This document shows positions 16,771-26,200 of a stretch of DNA of 64,000 bases, one piece after another. Under the pieces are notes generated by a model, which searched no databases, had not been told where the DNA came from, and saw only the letters and a program-made list of their open reading frames with translations. Source of the DNA: Paenibacillus luteus (GTDB lineage: Bacteria > Bacillota > Bacilli > Paenibacillales > Paenibacillaceae); assembly GCF_006542765.1 (NCBI RefSeq), contig NZ_SKCD01000022.1:372001-436000 (forward strand). The letters run 5' to 3'. The translations under genes were made by a program, and so were the position numbers. Within the stretch, counting starts at the first letter, position 1, and each line of letters opens with the position of its first letter.

Positions 16771-18407
16771 AAAATGTGATGCTTGTGGATGACGAAATTC
16801 TCGTTCGCGAGATGGTCAAGGAATGTATTCAATGGGAGAAGGAAGGCTTCCGGTACGTAGGCGACGCGCCTGACGGCGAAATCGCGCTCCAACTGATCGA
16901 ACAGCTGCAGCCCGACATTCTGATCACAGACATCAAGATGCCATTCATGGACGGACTCGAACTTAGCGGAATCGTCCGCCAGCGGATGCCGAATGTCAAG
17001 ATCGTGATCCTGAGCGGCCATGGCGAATTTGAATATGCAAGGAAGGCTTTAAGCCTAGGTGTTGAGGAATATGCCCTAAAGCCGGTAAGCGCGGCCAACA
17101 TGCTTGCGATTCTGCATGGTGTCAGCCGGAAAATCGACGAAGAGAAACAGCAGCAGGAGAAAGTTCGCAAGGAACTGCTGAAAGAAAATGAAATTATTAC
17201 TATGACGAAAGAAAAGCTACTGGGCGATTTGTGCTGTGGATTCTTGACCGCATCAGAGGCCATTCATTGGAGCTCGGCACTAGCGCTAAACTTGCTGTCC
17301 TCCTATTATGCGGTCGTCGTGTCGGATGATCGCTGCACGGCCGGGGAGGACCGCGAAGAGACTTCGGTCAAGAACGCAACCATTGGGCTGAGTGATGAGC
17401 AGCTACCTGTCCCGTTATCTCCCGCTTGCGTTATGCTGACTTACAGGCGCAGCAGGTCCGAGACGGTGTGGATCGTTACAGGGGATTCACGCCAGCAGCT
17501 CGAGGAACGGCTCCTTTGCTTCCGCAGCATGCGAGAACAAGCCGATAACATCTTCAGTACAGCAACCTCCATCGGAATTGGGAGCGTACAAGATCGGCTG
17601 CAGGGCATTCATCTCTCCTATTTGGATGCGGAGGAGGCTATGCACTGGCAACGGCTTTCCAAGCAGAACCGACTTGAGATGAAATCGTCAGCACAGGTTC
17701 CACTTGATCCGTCCGCTTTCCTTGATCGTTCCAAATTCTTGGAATTTCTAAAGCTTGGGACACCTGCTGAAGCCGAGCATTTCGTAGGAGCGTATATGGC
17801 CGGCTTGAACGGGCAAGACTGGGAAAGCTCTTCCCTCGGATACTACATTCTAAGCGATCTCACGATTGAAGTCTTGCACGCGTCCGAGCAATCGTTTCGC
17901 ATCCCGCACATGGAAGCGTTGTCCTACTTTCAAGCCGAGATCGGCAATATTAGGACGAAGGAGGACGCATCGTCCTATCTGGTCCGTCTTGCGGCACAGT
18001 ATTGGCGTTGGAGAGCCGAGGGCTCGGACAAATACGGCGAGCTGATTGTCAAGATGAAGACGTATATCGAGGAACATTACGATAAAGAATACATTTCGCT
18101 TCAGAGCGCCTCCGAATTCGTGCGGCTAAGCCCTAGCCACCTGAGCAAAGTATTCAGCCAGGAAACCGGACAGACATTTATCGAATATTTAACCCAAACG
18201 CGTATTCAGAAAGCAATGGAGCTGCTGCTGACAACCCCAGCGAAATCCTATGAAGTGGCCTTTCAGGTCGGCTATAACGACTCCCATTACTTCTCTAACC
18301 TGTTCAAGCGCGTCACCGGACTTACGACTAAGCAATTCCGTAAGAACGGCGGATTATCCCTCGGGAATAAAGGAGCCAGTCATGAAGCTGCCTTCGAGCA
18401 CGGCTAA
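16767..18407 (+). CDS. YesN-type response regulator with AraC DNA-binding domain
   Basis: A 546-residue regulator. The receiver domain (residues 1-120) carries the acidic pair in LVDDE, the phosphoacceptor Asp in LITDIKMPFMDG and the Lys in YALKPVSAAN. A long middle region without recognisable domain follows. The C-terminal 100 residues form an AraC double helix-turn-helix (LQSASEFVRLSPSHLSKVF, SYEVAFQVGYNDSHYFSNLFKRVTG). AGAGGAG lies eight bases before the ATG. It probably activates the divergent YtfQ-like transporter operon when the partner kinase senses sugar. Confidence 0.9.
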   Translation: MKNVMLVDDEILVREMVKECIQWEKEGFRYVGDAPDGEIALQLIEQLQPDILITDIKMPFMDGLELSGIVRQRMPNVKIVILSGHGEFEYARKALSLGVEEYALKPVSAANMLAILHGVSRKIDEEKQQQEKVRKELLKENEIITMTKEKLLGDLCCGFLTASEAIHWSSALALNLLSSYYAVVVSDDRCTAGEDREETSVKNATIGLSDEQLPVPLSPACVMLTYRRSRSETVWIVTGDSRQQLEERLLCFRSMREQADNIFSTATSIGIGSVQDRLQGIHLSYLDAEEAMHWQRLSKQNRLEMKSSAQVPLDPSAFLDRSKFLEFLKLGTPAEAEHFVGAYMAGLNGQDWESSSLGYYILSDLTIEVLHASEQSFRIPHMEALSYFQAEIGNIRTKEDASSYLVRLAAQYWRWRAEGSDKYGELIVKMKTYIEEHYDKEYISLQSASEFVRLSPSHLSKVFSQETGQTFIEYLTQTRIQKAMELLLTTPAKSYEVAFQVGYNDSHYFSNLFKRVTGLTTKQFRKNGGLSLGNKGASHEAAFEHG

Positions 18408-19395
18408 GCGGTTCTCCACTCTTCTTACTGTATTAGCTTTATTATTCGCAAGTTCCTGTTCGAGCGGCGGGCCGGAGGCACATAACCCCATCAATAAGAT
18501 TTCAGAATATAAAGTGGATAAGCCAGCCGGCTTAACGCTTGGCATCCTGTATCCGATGGCTCATCCCTTCTACGAAATGATTACCCAAATGGCAGAAGAC
18601 GCTTCCGGTCCGCTCGGCATCGAACTGATCGTCAAAGCCCCAGACGAAGTCAACCTGGAGCAGCAGATCCGGATGATGGACCAAATGATTAATCAAGGCG
18701 TGGATGGCATTGCCGTCAGTCCGGTTGATGGGGATGCCCTCGCTCCGGTCATCGATCGGGCGATCAAAGCCGGCATTCCGGTCATCTGCTTCGAGACGGA
18801 TTCTCCAAGCAGCAACCGATTATCCTATATCGGAGCCGACCATTATGAAGGAGGCGCGCTTGTCGGCAAAGTGCTCGATCGGCTGCTCAAGGGCAGAGGC
18901 ATGCTGCTTGTGGAGAACGGATTTCCGAATATGCCCGCTCAGCAGCGGCGGCTTGAAGGGATGCTTAATTACATTGATAAGCATACGGACATCCAGGTGC
19001 TCGATATCCGGTACAATCATGGGAGCGAGGATCAAGCTCTGGCCGACATGGAGGTCATGATCGACAGTCATCCGCATTTTGACGCATTCGTTTCGCTCGA
19101 TCTATGGTCTGCCTCGTCATCAATTCTCGTCTGGAAAGCGAAAGGATTGAACAGGGACGTTGTGGCATTCGGCATGCAAAGCGATATTAAGGAAGCGATT
19201 CATAACGGTCAAATTACTTCGGTCGTCTCACAAAATGAGCAGCAATGGGCTATAGAAATCATCGTAAGCCTGATGAGCGCCGCGCAAAACAAGCCTTTCC
19301 CGGACCGGATCGATACCGGCACCAGAGTTCTGACTATCGAAACCGTTAATTCGTTCCCCGACATAGCCAAACTTTACAATCAACAAAGACGTTAA
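18382..19395 (+). CDS. Sugar-binding lipoprotein, probable sensor component (XylFII-like)
   Basis: A 337-residue LacI-type periplasmic-binding protein with a lipoprotein signal ending in LLFASSC. Landmarks are LGILYPMAHPFYEMI, QMINQGVDGIAVSPVDGDALAPVIDRAIKAGIPVICFETDSPSS and IGADHYEGGALVGK. The start at 18382 is chosen because AAAGGAG lies six bases upstream; it overlaps the regulator gene by 26 bases, so the three genes are coupled. A binding protein encoded with LytS and YesN but without its own transporter genes matches the three-component xylose sensor described in Clostridium beijerinckii. The ligand here is not known. Confidence 0.8.
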   Translation: MKLPSSTAKRFSTLLTVLALLFASSCSSGGPEAHNPINKISEYKVDKPAGLTLGILYPMAHPFYEMITQMAEDASGPLGIELIVKAPDEVNLEQQIRMMDQMINQGVDGIAVSPVDGDALAPVIDRAIKAGIPVICFETDSPSSNRLSYIGADHYEGGALVGKVLDRLLKGRGMLLVENGFPNMPAQQRRLEGMLNYIDKHTDIQVLDIRYNHGSEDQALADMEVMIDSHPHFDAFVSLDLWSASSSILVWKAKGLNRDVVAFGMQSDIKEAIHNGQITSVVSQNEQQWAIEIIVSLMSAAQNKPFPDRIDTGTRVLTIETVNSFPDIAKLYNQQRR

Positions 19396-19424
19396 TAGAC
19401 AAAGCCTTGACGGCCAAAACCCAA

Positions 19425-19469
19425 AAAACCTCCGTACTCACGTTACATTAACGTGAGTACGGAGGTTTT
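19425..19469. terminator. Perfect 21-bp hairpin, bidirectional terminator
   Basis: The stem from AAAACCTCCGTACTCACGTTA pairs perfectly with its complement across a three-base CAT loop. An A-run on the left and a T-run on the right make it usable from both strands. It lies between the convergent sensor-lipoprotein gene and the GH43 gene. A second hairpin is at 19654-19689; otherwise 19396-19728 shows no gene. Confidence 0.85.
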
Positions 19470-19653
19470 GTTCTATCATTTGACTGTTACTGATTAATCC
19501 TTCTAAATTCTTTGTCAATTCATTTGCAAGCTACATGGGAAAATCCACAATACTAATCCGTTTGTCTCCGTTCATAACTTAACTTGCATAACCGAGATGA
19601 GGCCAATTGCTCCTCTATTCTTGTACGAATGAGAAACCGAAACTCGGCTATAT

Positions 19654-19689
19654 CTATCCGTCTATGCTGCTCACAGCATAGACGGATAG
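19654..19689 (-). terminator. Perfect 16-bp hairpin after the GH43 XynD-like gene
   Basis: CTATCCGTCTATGCTG pairs perfectly with CAGCATAGACGGATAG around a CTCA loop. It lies 40 bases past the stop codon at 19729. There is no U-run, so it may stabilise the 3' end, with termination at 19425-19469. Confidence 0.55.
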
Positions 19690-19728
19690 GGCAATGCCGT
19701 TTACTGGCACGAATTAATCCTACATTAT

Positions 19729-22700
19729 TTATTGAAGCAGTTTAGAAGCCACATGCGACAGATCGGTGATATCAATTCGGTTGTCGCCGTTCATGTCCGC
19801 AAGCTTGGCTGCCGACCAATCCGCGCTTGTTGCATTCTTGCCATAATGGTATGCCACGATCGCCAAATCGCCTACGTTAACGCTTCCGTCATTATTCAGA
19901 TCCGAGGATGCTTCCTTAATAACCTTCGCTTTGAACGTATTGATCTCTACAATCAACTCAGCTGCGGCACTATTCACCTGAGGCTGCGTAGCGCTTGCAT
20001 TGTCCTTCACCGTTTTGGCTGCTGCAATGGCCGAGCCGAGCGCCTCTTTGGCCGCTTGCGGATATTGACCAGGAAGCGTGCCGACAACTGCGGCTTTGAA
20101 CAGGGCTTCAGCTTCGGCAATGGCTGATATCAGCGCCGCTTTATCGATGATCACTTCAATGATGCCGATGGCAATCGTTTTGCTGCTCGTCAAAGCCTGA
20201 ACGACGGTCCCTTCCGGAGGAATACCCAGCTGAGCGTCGGCAACGGTTATTAAACCAGACGTATTCTGTACGCCAGCCTTCACCTTGAAGTTCATACGAA
20301 GTGCAGGCGTGCTCACACCGGAGAGGCCTCCAATGTTGACGGCCAAGAGCCTGACTTTGCCTAGCACCGCTTTGTCCTCTGTCACGATTTTAATATTGTC
20401 ACTCGCGCCTTCCGCGTTCACGAATTCAAATAGGTTCGCATCATAATCTAAGGTGATATCCTGTGCATAAACGATTTGTTCCAAATGATTTAGATTCAAA
20501 GCAACCGTAAAGCTGCTGCCAGGCTTGACGAGGCTGTCTGCCGTTAGCTCCGTCGAAGGCGCTTGGGGCTCTGCCGGAGGCCATACCGGTTCGGCAGTTG
20601 AAGTGCTCGTCGTCAAATAGATCCGATCAATAATCAAACCGTCTTCCCTTCCCCATAGAATCAGCTCATGCACACCGGCTGTGACTGCTATAGCCGATCC
20701 GCCGGGCACGGCAGTACCTCCGTTGCTGAGATTAACCCATTTGAATTGACTTCCGCTCACGCCCTGAATGCCATTAGAAGTGAATTTATATTGATTATCC
20801 AATCCGACGTGAATAGAGTCCGAATTGAAATCGACGCTCTTGGCAAGCACCCATAACTGGTAATTGCCAGAAGTTTTGAAGTCGATCTTATAGCTTAGTT
20901 TAGATCCTGTAGCAAGCGTAGCCGCGTCCGTTCCCGACATGCTAAAGCCCGTGTCTGGCCCGAACAGCATCGCTTTTGTGGACTGGCCATCCGCCAGCGA
21001 CCAAGTATGTCCGCTGATAACGCCGGTTACGTATGCGTTCTCCGTATTTTCCGCAGCCGTTTCCGCCTCGATCGCTACGATGGAAGGCCGATTTACCGTT
21101 ACGCTGATATGGGCAGTTACAGCATCGCCAAATGCTCCCTTGAAGCTGACGACAACGTCGGTTGTACCTCCTTCTTTCGCCGTTATCTTCCCGTTAGCCA
21201 CTTCCGCGACACTAGGATTTGGATTCGTATAAACCGCGGTTTTTGTTACGTCCTCTGTATGCCCGTCTATGTATTCCGCCGTAACCTTGAAAGCTGCGGT
21301 TTGGCCGGAATCCAGCGCTATCGTCGCATTATCGATTTTAATTTCCTTCACAGTTAGCTCGCTGTTCAAGTCCTTGACCAACACATGAAGCACATCCGAT
21401 TTTCCGCCATAGCTAACATTAATGCTTGTCGAGCCATACCCTACGCCGGTTACTGCTCTGTCTCCAATGCTGACAATACCGCTCTGACTCGGCTCAGCGA
21501 CAGCCTGTTCCGTTACGTCTTCGCTTGTTCCATCACGATAAACAGCCGTAACCTTCAGGGCTGCTTTATTCGTACCAGAGACGATATCAAGCTTATATCT
21601 GTCAATTGACGCATGAATGGCGGCAAGCTCGCGTGTCTCGCTCTTTTGCTCGAATTGCCAATAGTCGGCCTTGAACAGTTTGCCGGGAGCTCCTCTATAT
21701 ATTAAATAGAGATCATGTACGCCTGATGCACCGACAATGCTTGTCGTCTTCGTCTGCCAACTGTTCTCTCCTCCCGTGCTCGATACGGACAGCTCCCCGA
21801 CTACTGGGCCACTCGCGCTGTCGAGGCGAAGCTCGATTTTCCCGCCTCCTGTGGCGCTTGCGACATTAGCCGTGAACGTACCCGCGCCTACAGTTCCGAA
21901 GTCGACTTGGGAAATAGCGGTCCAATCCCCATCGTCAATATTGCCGACGGCCAGATTAATGCTCGCTGCCAAAGGTCCAGGCTCGCTTGTTTTCTCGGTC
22001 GCAATGCCACCGTTCCAGCTAAACGTTTCTGCTTCAACCTTTGTATAGGGATTAAACGCTTTCAATTGTGGTATGCCTTTATAATCGCCCGTTATATTTT
22101 GGATCACACCGCTCTCATCGAAACTCAATTTATTAATGTGCGCATTGCGGTAACCGTGAGCCTGGCCTCCCATTTCCGGCATTGTACCACTCTCCGCCAT
22201 CGCCTTCGCGAGCGTTTGCGCATGATAGACGATGTATGACTCGCCCTTGAAATCGAAGATCGCATGGTGGTTATTGCCACCGACGCCGAAGAACGTCGCA
22301 GGATTAGGCAGTATCGTCTTGACGTAGGTGAATGGGCCTAGAGGGTTGTCACTTACCATATAAGCAATGGTTCCCGTCGGATGATCCGGCCGATTGCCAC
22401 TGGAGAAGTTTGTACAATAGGAGTAATAATATTTTCCGTTGTATTTATTAATACCTGAATCCTCAAACAGCCACGGCGGATTAATCGGCTTCGCCGTTCC
22501 TCCGCTTGCAGACAGATCCAAGCTGATCATATCCGCCCCAAGCTTCGCGACACGCGCCGTTCCGGGATCGGACTCCTTGCCCGCCGGAACGCCTCCGCCG
22601 AAATAGATGTATCCGCTTCCGTCATCGTCCACCAGAACCGCAGGATCGAACAGCCACGTAACGTCGCTTGCTCCCGGCGTGTTGCGGTTAATTAAAGCTT

Positions 22701-23214
22701 TTCCAAGCGGATCCGTGAACGGGCCAATCGGGCTGTCTGCCGTAAGCACGCCGATGCCGTTAGCGCTGTCCGCGAAATACAAGAAAAACTTCTCTTTCCC
22801 GTCGATTGTTTTATGTGCCGCTGCTGGCGCCCATGAGTTGTTGGCCCACTTGGCCGCGCCTTGCGACCCTGCTGCCGGTATCTCCCCATGGTCAGTCCAG
22901 TTCACCATGTCGTCCGACGAAACGACCGTAATCTTATTAATTAAGCTATACGTGTTATCCCTTACCGATCCATCGGCATTATACTGAAGAATATCGTTAG
23001 TCATGTAAATATAAATGCGGCCGTCATATTCCATCGCATAGGGATCCGCGCCAAACTTGTGCGAGAACAGCGGGTTGCCGTTGCCCGGCGTCTTTCCAAT
23101 CGCCGGGGCAAGTGCTGCGTCGGCCGCCTGCACCTTCGCTCCCACCGGAATTAACATGATAATAAGCGCGGCCACCATCGTCATCGTCAGCCATTTCTTC
23201 CATTTCTTCTTCAT
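19729..23214 (-). CDS. Secreted arabinoxylan arabinofuranohydrolase: GH43-CBM6-BIG-BIG-CBM-cohesin-FIVAR-dockerin
   Basis: A 1161-residue secreted enzyme. Signal peptide 1-31; GH43 catalytic domain about 40-385, very like B. subtilis XynD (AXH-m2,3), with likely catalytic Asp57 (KFGADPYA), Asp190 (WLFDPAVL) and Glu251 (WLFEDSG); CBM6 about 390-523; two bacterial Ig-like domains about 530-615 and 618-708; a carbohydrate-binding beta-sandwich about 710-870 (possibly GH115 C-terminal type); cohesin about 888-1022 (VYAQDITLDYDANLFEFV); a helical FIVAR-like segment 1023-1100; and a type I-like dockerin 1103-1161 with two calcium loops (D1105/N1107/D1109/D1116 and D1140/N1142/D1144/D1151). It should remove arabinofuranose from arabinoxylan. 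The start has AAAGGTGGAG upstream. The tail is nearly duplicated in the next gene. Carrying cohesin and dockerin together is unusual and suggests chain assembly. Confidence 0.88.
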   Translation of the reverse strand: MKKKWKKWLTMTMVAALIIMLIPVGAKVQAADAALAPAIGKTPGNGNPLFSHKFGADPYAMEYDGRIYIYMTNDILQYNADGSVRDNTYSLINKITVVSSDDMVNWTDHGEIPAAGSQGAAKWANNSWAPAAAHKTIDGKEKFFLYFADSANGIGVLTADSPIGPFTDPLGKALINRNTPGASDVTWLFDPAVLVDDDGSGYIYFGGGVPAGKESDPGTARVAKLGADMISLDLSASGGTAKPINPPWLFEDSGINKYNGKYYYSYCTNFSSGNRPDHPTGTIAYMVSDNPLGPFTYVKTILPNPATFFGVGGNNHHAIFDFKGESYIVYHAQTLAKAMAESGTMPEMGGQAHGYRNAHINKLSFDESGVIQNITGDYKGIPQLKAFNPYTKVEAETFSWNGGIATEKTSEPGPLAASINLAVGNIDDGDWTAISQVDFGTVGAGTFTANVASATGGGKIELRLDSASGPVVGELSVSSTGGENSWQTKTTSIVGASGVHDLYLIYRGAPGKLFKADYWQFEQKSETRELAAIHASIDRYKLDIVSGTNKAALKVTAVYRDGTSEDVTEQAVAEPSQSGIVSIGDRAVTGVGYGSTSINVSYGGKSDVLHVLVKDLNSELTVKEIKIDNATIALDSGQTAAFKVTAEYIDGHTEDVTKTAVYTNPNPSVAEVANGKITAKEGGTTDVVVSFKGAFGDAVTAHISVTVNRPSIVAIEAETAAENTENAYVTGVISGHTWSLADGQSTKAMLFGPDTGFSMSGTDAATLATGSKLSYKIDFKTSGNYQLWVLAKSVDFNSDSIHVGLDNQYKFTSNGIQGVSGSQFKWVNLSNGGTAVPGGSAIAVTAGVHELILWGREDGLIIDRIYLTTSTSTAEPVWPPAEPQAPSTELTADSLVKPGSSFTVALNLNHLEQIVYAQDITLDYDANLFEFVNAEGASDNIKIVTEDKAVLGKVRLLAVNIGGLSGVSTPALRMNFKVKAGVQNTSGLITVADAQLGIPPEGTVVQALTSSKTIAIGIIEVIIDKAALISAIAEAEALFKAAVVGTLPGQYPQAAKEALGSAIAAAKTVKDNASATQPQVNSAAAELIVEINTFKAKVIKEASSDLNNDGSVNVGDLAIVAYHYGKNATSADWSAAKLADMNGDNRIDITDLSHVASKLLQ

Positions 23215-23239
23215 TCAAACTCTCCACCTTTCTCAATTT

Positions 23240-23274
23240 CCTGTCCCAGTAGCCAACCTCGCTATTGGGACAGG
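23240..23274 (-). terminator. Intercistronic hairpin between the two GH43 genes
   Basis: CCTGTCCCA pairs with TGGGACAGG across a 17-base loop, just after the stop of the upstream GH43 gene and before the ribosome binding site of the next. No U-run follows, so it is more likely an RNA-stability element than a full terminator. Confidence 0.4.
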
Positions 23275-23299
23275 ACCGTCCGAATGCAATGTTATGCGC

Positions 23300-26200
23300 T
23301 TACTTCAGAATTTTGGAAGCCACATAGGACAGATCTGTGATATCGATCTTGCTGTCTGTATTCATGTCCGCAAGCTTGGCTGCTGCCCAATCCGCGCTCG
23401 TGGAGTTTTTACCGTAATGGTAAGCTACGATGGCAAGGTCTCCTACATTAATGCTGCCATCGGTATTGAGATCTGCAGACGATTCTTGTATCACAGCGGC
23501 TTTAAAGACCATAACCGCGCCGTTCAGTGCCGTGACGGCATCGTCGACCTGTTGCTGCGTCGCGCTTCCGTTACCCGCGATGGCTTGAGCTGCGTTAATG
23601 GCTTGACTAAGCGCATCTTTGGCCGCTTGCGGATATTGACCCGCTTGATTGCCGACGGCAGCATCGTCATACAGCGTTTGAGCTGCTAAGATCGCCGCGT
23701 TCAGAGCCGTTTTATCGATGACGACCTCGACGTTGCCTACCGCGATGCTCTTTGTGCTAAGCCCCGCTTGAATAACGGTGCCATCTGGCCCCGCGCCTAG
23801 CTTGGCTTCGGAAACAGCAATGGTTCCGGTCGTATTCCACACGCCTGCCTTTACCTTGAAGTTCACCTTCAATATCGGCGTGCTCGCTCCGGTTACTCCC
23901 CCAATGTGGGCAGCGACAAGTCTCACTTTGCCTTCGACAGATTTGTCTTCCGCGACAAGTTGAATGTTGTCGTTTACACCTGCCGCACCAACGTATTCGA
24001 ATACGTTGGCATCGTACGTTAAGGTAATGTCCTGGGCATGGACCGCTTGCGTAACGTTGTTAAGGTTAACGTCTACCGCAAAGCTGCTGCCTGGTTTAAC
24101 GCTATCTTCCGCTAATAAAGCCGCGGTTGGAGTCGCCGGCTCAGCCGGAGGCCAGACCGGATCGGTCGTTGCGTTGCTTGTAGTGAGGTAGACTCGGTCG
24201 ATGATCAGACCATCTTCCCTTCCCCAGAAGTTCAGCTCATTGACGCCGGCGGTCAAATTGAGCGTTGTTCCTCCTGGCACAGTCGTACCGCCATTACTCA
24301 GATTCACCCATCTGAATTGACTGTTGCTGATGCCTTGAATCCCGTTGGATGTAAATCGATATTGGTTATCGATTCCGACATGAACGGAATCCGAGTTGAA
24401 ATCGACGCTTTTGGCAAGAATCCACACATGGTAGGCGCCCGATGCCGGGATGTTGACCTTATAACCAAGCTTGGAGCCTGCTGCAAGCGAAGCTGCATCC
24501 GTGCCTGACCTCGCGAGGCCCGTATCAGGACCGAATAACATCGCCTTTGTCGATTGTCCGTCCACTAGCGACCAGGTATGGCCTTCAATAACGCCGGATA
24601 CATAGGCATGATCCGTATGATTCGCAGCCGTCTCTGCTTCAATGGCCACAAAGGACGGCGTATCAAACTGAATGCTATACACCGATGTCTGCAAGCCTTC
24701 CCTGCTCACAGAAATTTTAGCTGTACCCGGTACCGCCGTTGCCTGCTCAATGGATAGGATCGCGCCGGGATCGTTCGCGGTCGCAGTCACTTGTGGCGGA
24801 GCCGATCCAGATGGAACATCCAGCGCGTAGGTATATCGGCTTGGGCTGAACCCGTTCAGCGCAGCGCCATTTACCTGCAGCGACTTCAAATTCGTATCGA
24901 AATTCGATCCTGCCAGCTTGTCGTCGATCCGGTAATAGTCAAAATCAACGTAGCCTCCTGTCGTTTTGGTAGCATAATTGAACAAGGCGAATCGATATCC
25001 CATGAAATGCGGGAGCGTGTAGGACATTTGCAGCGTATTACCGATTGCCGCCCATCTTTCCCCATCCAGACTGTAGTAGAAGTAACCTTTGTCCGTTCTA
25101 TTCTTGAAGTCCAGCTCCGTACGGAGATAGACGGTGTCTTGATTCAGCGGAACACTAGCGACCTCCACAGCAGAGGTTGAATTTCCGTTTACCATGACTA
25201 CCGATTTAGCCGTACCGGACATTTTGATGCCGACAAACCCGTAATTTTGCTGAAATGAGCCAATACCGGCATAATCCCCGTCTTTCATATGGCTAACATC
25301 AATCGCAATCGTTCCCGAGCTTTCCGGTCCGAACGTTCTTTGCGTCAACGTATTTCTAGCATTATGGATGCTTGTGCTTGTGCTTCCCGTTGTCAGCCGC
25401 AGATAACCCGTACGCTCGGTAAGTGACCAGTACCGGTTGTCTGGGTTATGGTTCCACTGCCAGACCAATCCGAGATTGGAACCGTTGTGGTCATTCTCTC
25501 CGCTGACCACTTCCGTATGATAGGCGGCTGACTTCTCGGCTCTTTGATCAAAGTTATCCGAGGATACCCAAGCCTTCGAGAGCTCTGCTGCAATACCCGT
25601 ATCGTTGACATCCCCGAATACAGGCCATCCATCTGCGCTCCAAGTCACCGGTATGATGTAAGGGATACGACCGACCGAACCGAAATCCTGAAACAGCATG
25701 CCATACCATTTGCCATCAGACGATTGAACGATGCCGCCTTGGGCGACACCGGCGCCACTTGCGCTGCTGCCCGATCGAAGTGCAACCTTCCCTTCATATT
25801 GGCCATCGATTGCGTCGGATTTGTGCACCAATTGCGTTCGAATCCCGCCTGAAGGCCAGGAAATATGAAAAATATAATATTTGCCGTCAATCTTATAAAT
25901 GTGCGAGCCTTCCGCGCCAAGCCCACCGCTTCCTGCGGGAGCGCTTGCATTTTGAATAATGACTTTATTCATGCCGCCCGCTTTGACAGCCGTAGCATCG
26001 GAAGTCAGCTCAATAATTCGAATCGTTCCGTTGCCGTAAACCATGTATACCCGTCCGTCATCATCGAACAGCAGGGACATGTCATGGTAGACGCCACCCG
26101 CAAGCTCGTATTTCTCCCACGGACCTTTCTCAATGTCAGACGTTTGAAAAATAAACGTTTTGCCGATATCGTTGGAGGCAAATGCCACGTAAAACTTGCC

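Noticed and set aside
21737..23689. Plus-strand open frames of 100-210 codons opposite the GH43 genes
   Set aside because: They overlap well-supported GH43, CBM, FIVAR and dockerin coding sequence and have no recognisable domain or ribosome binding site.
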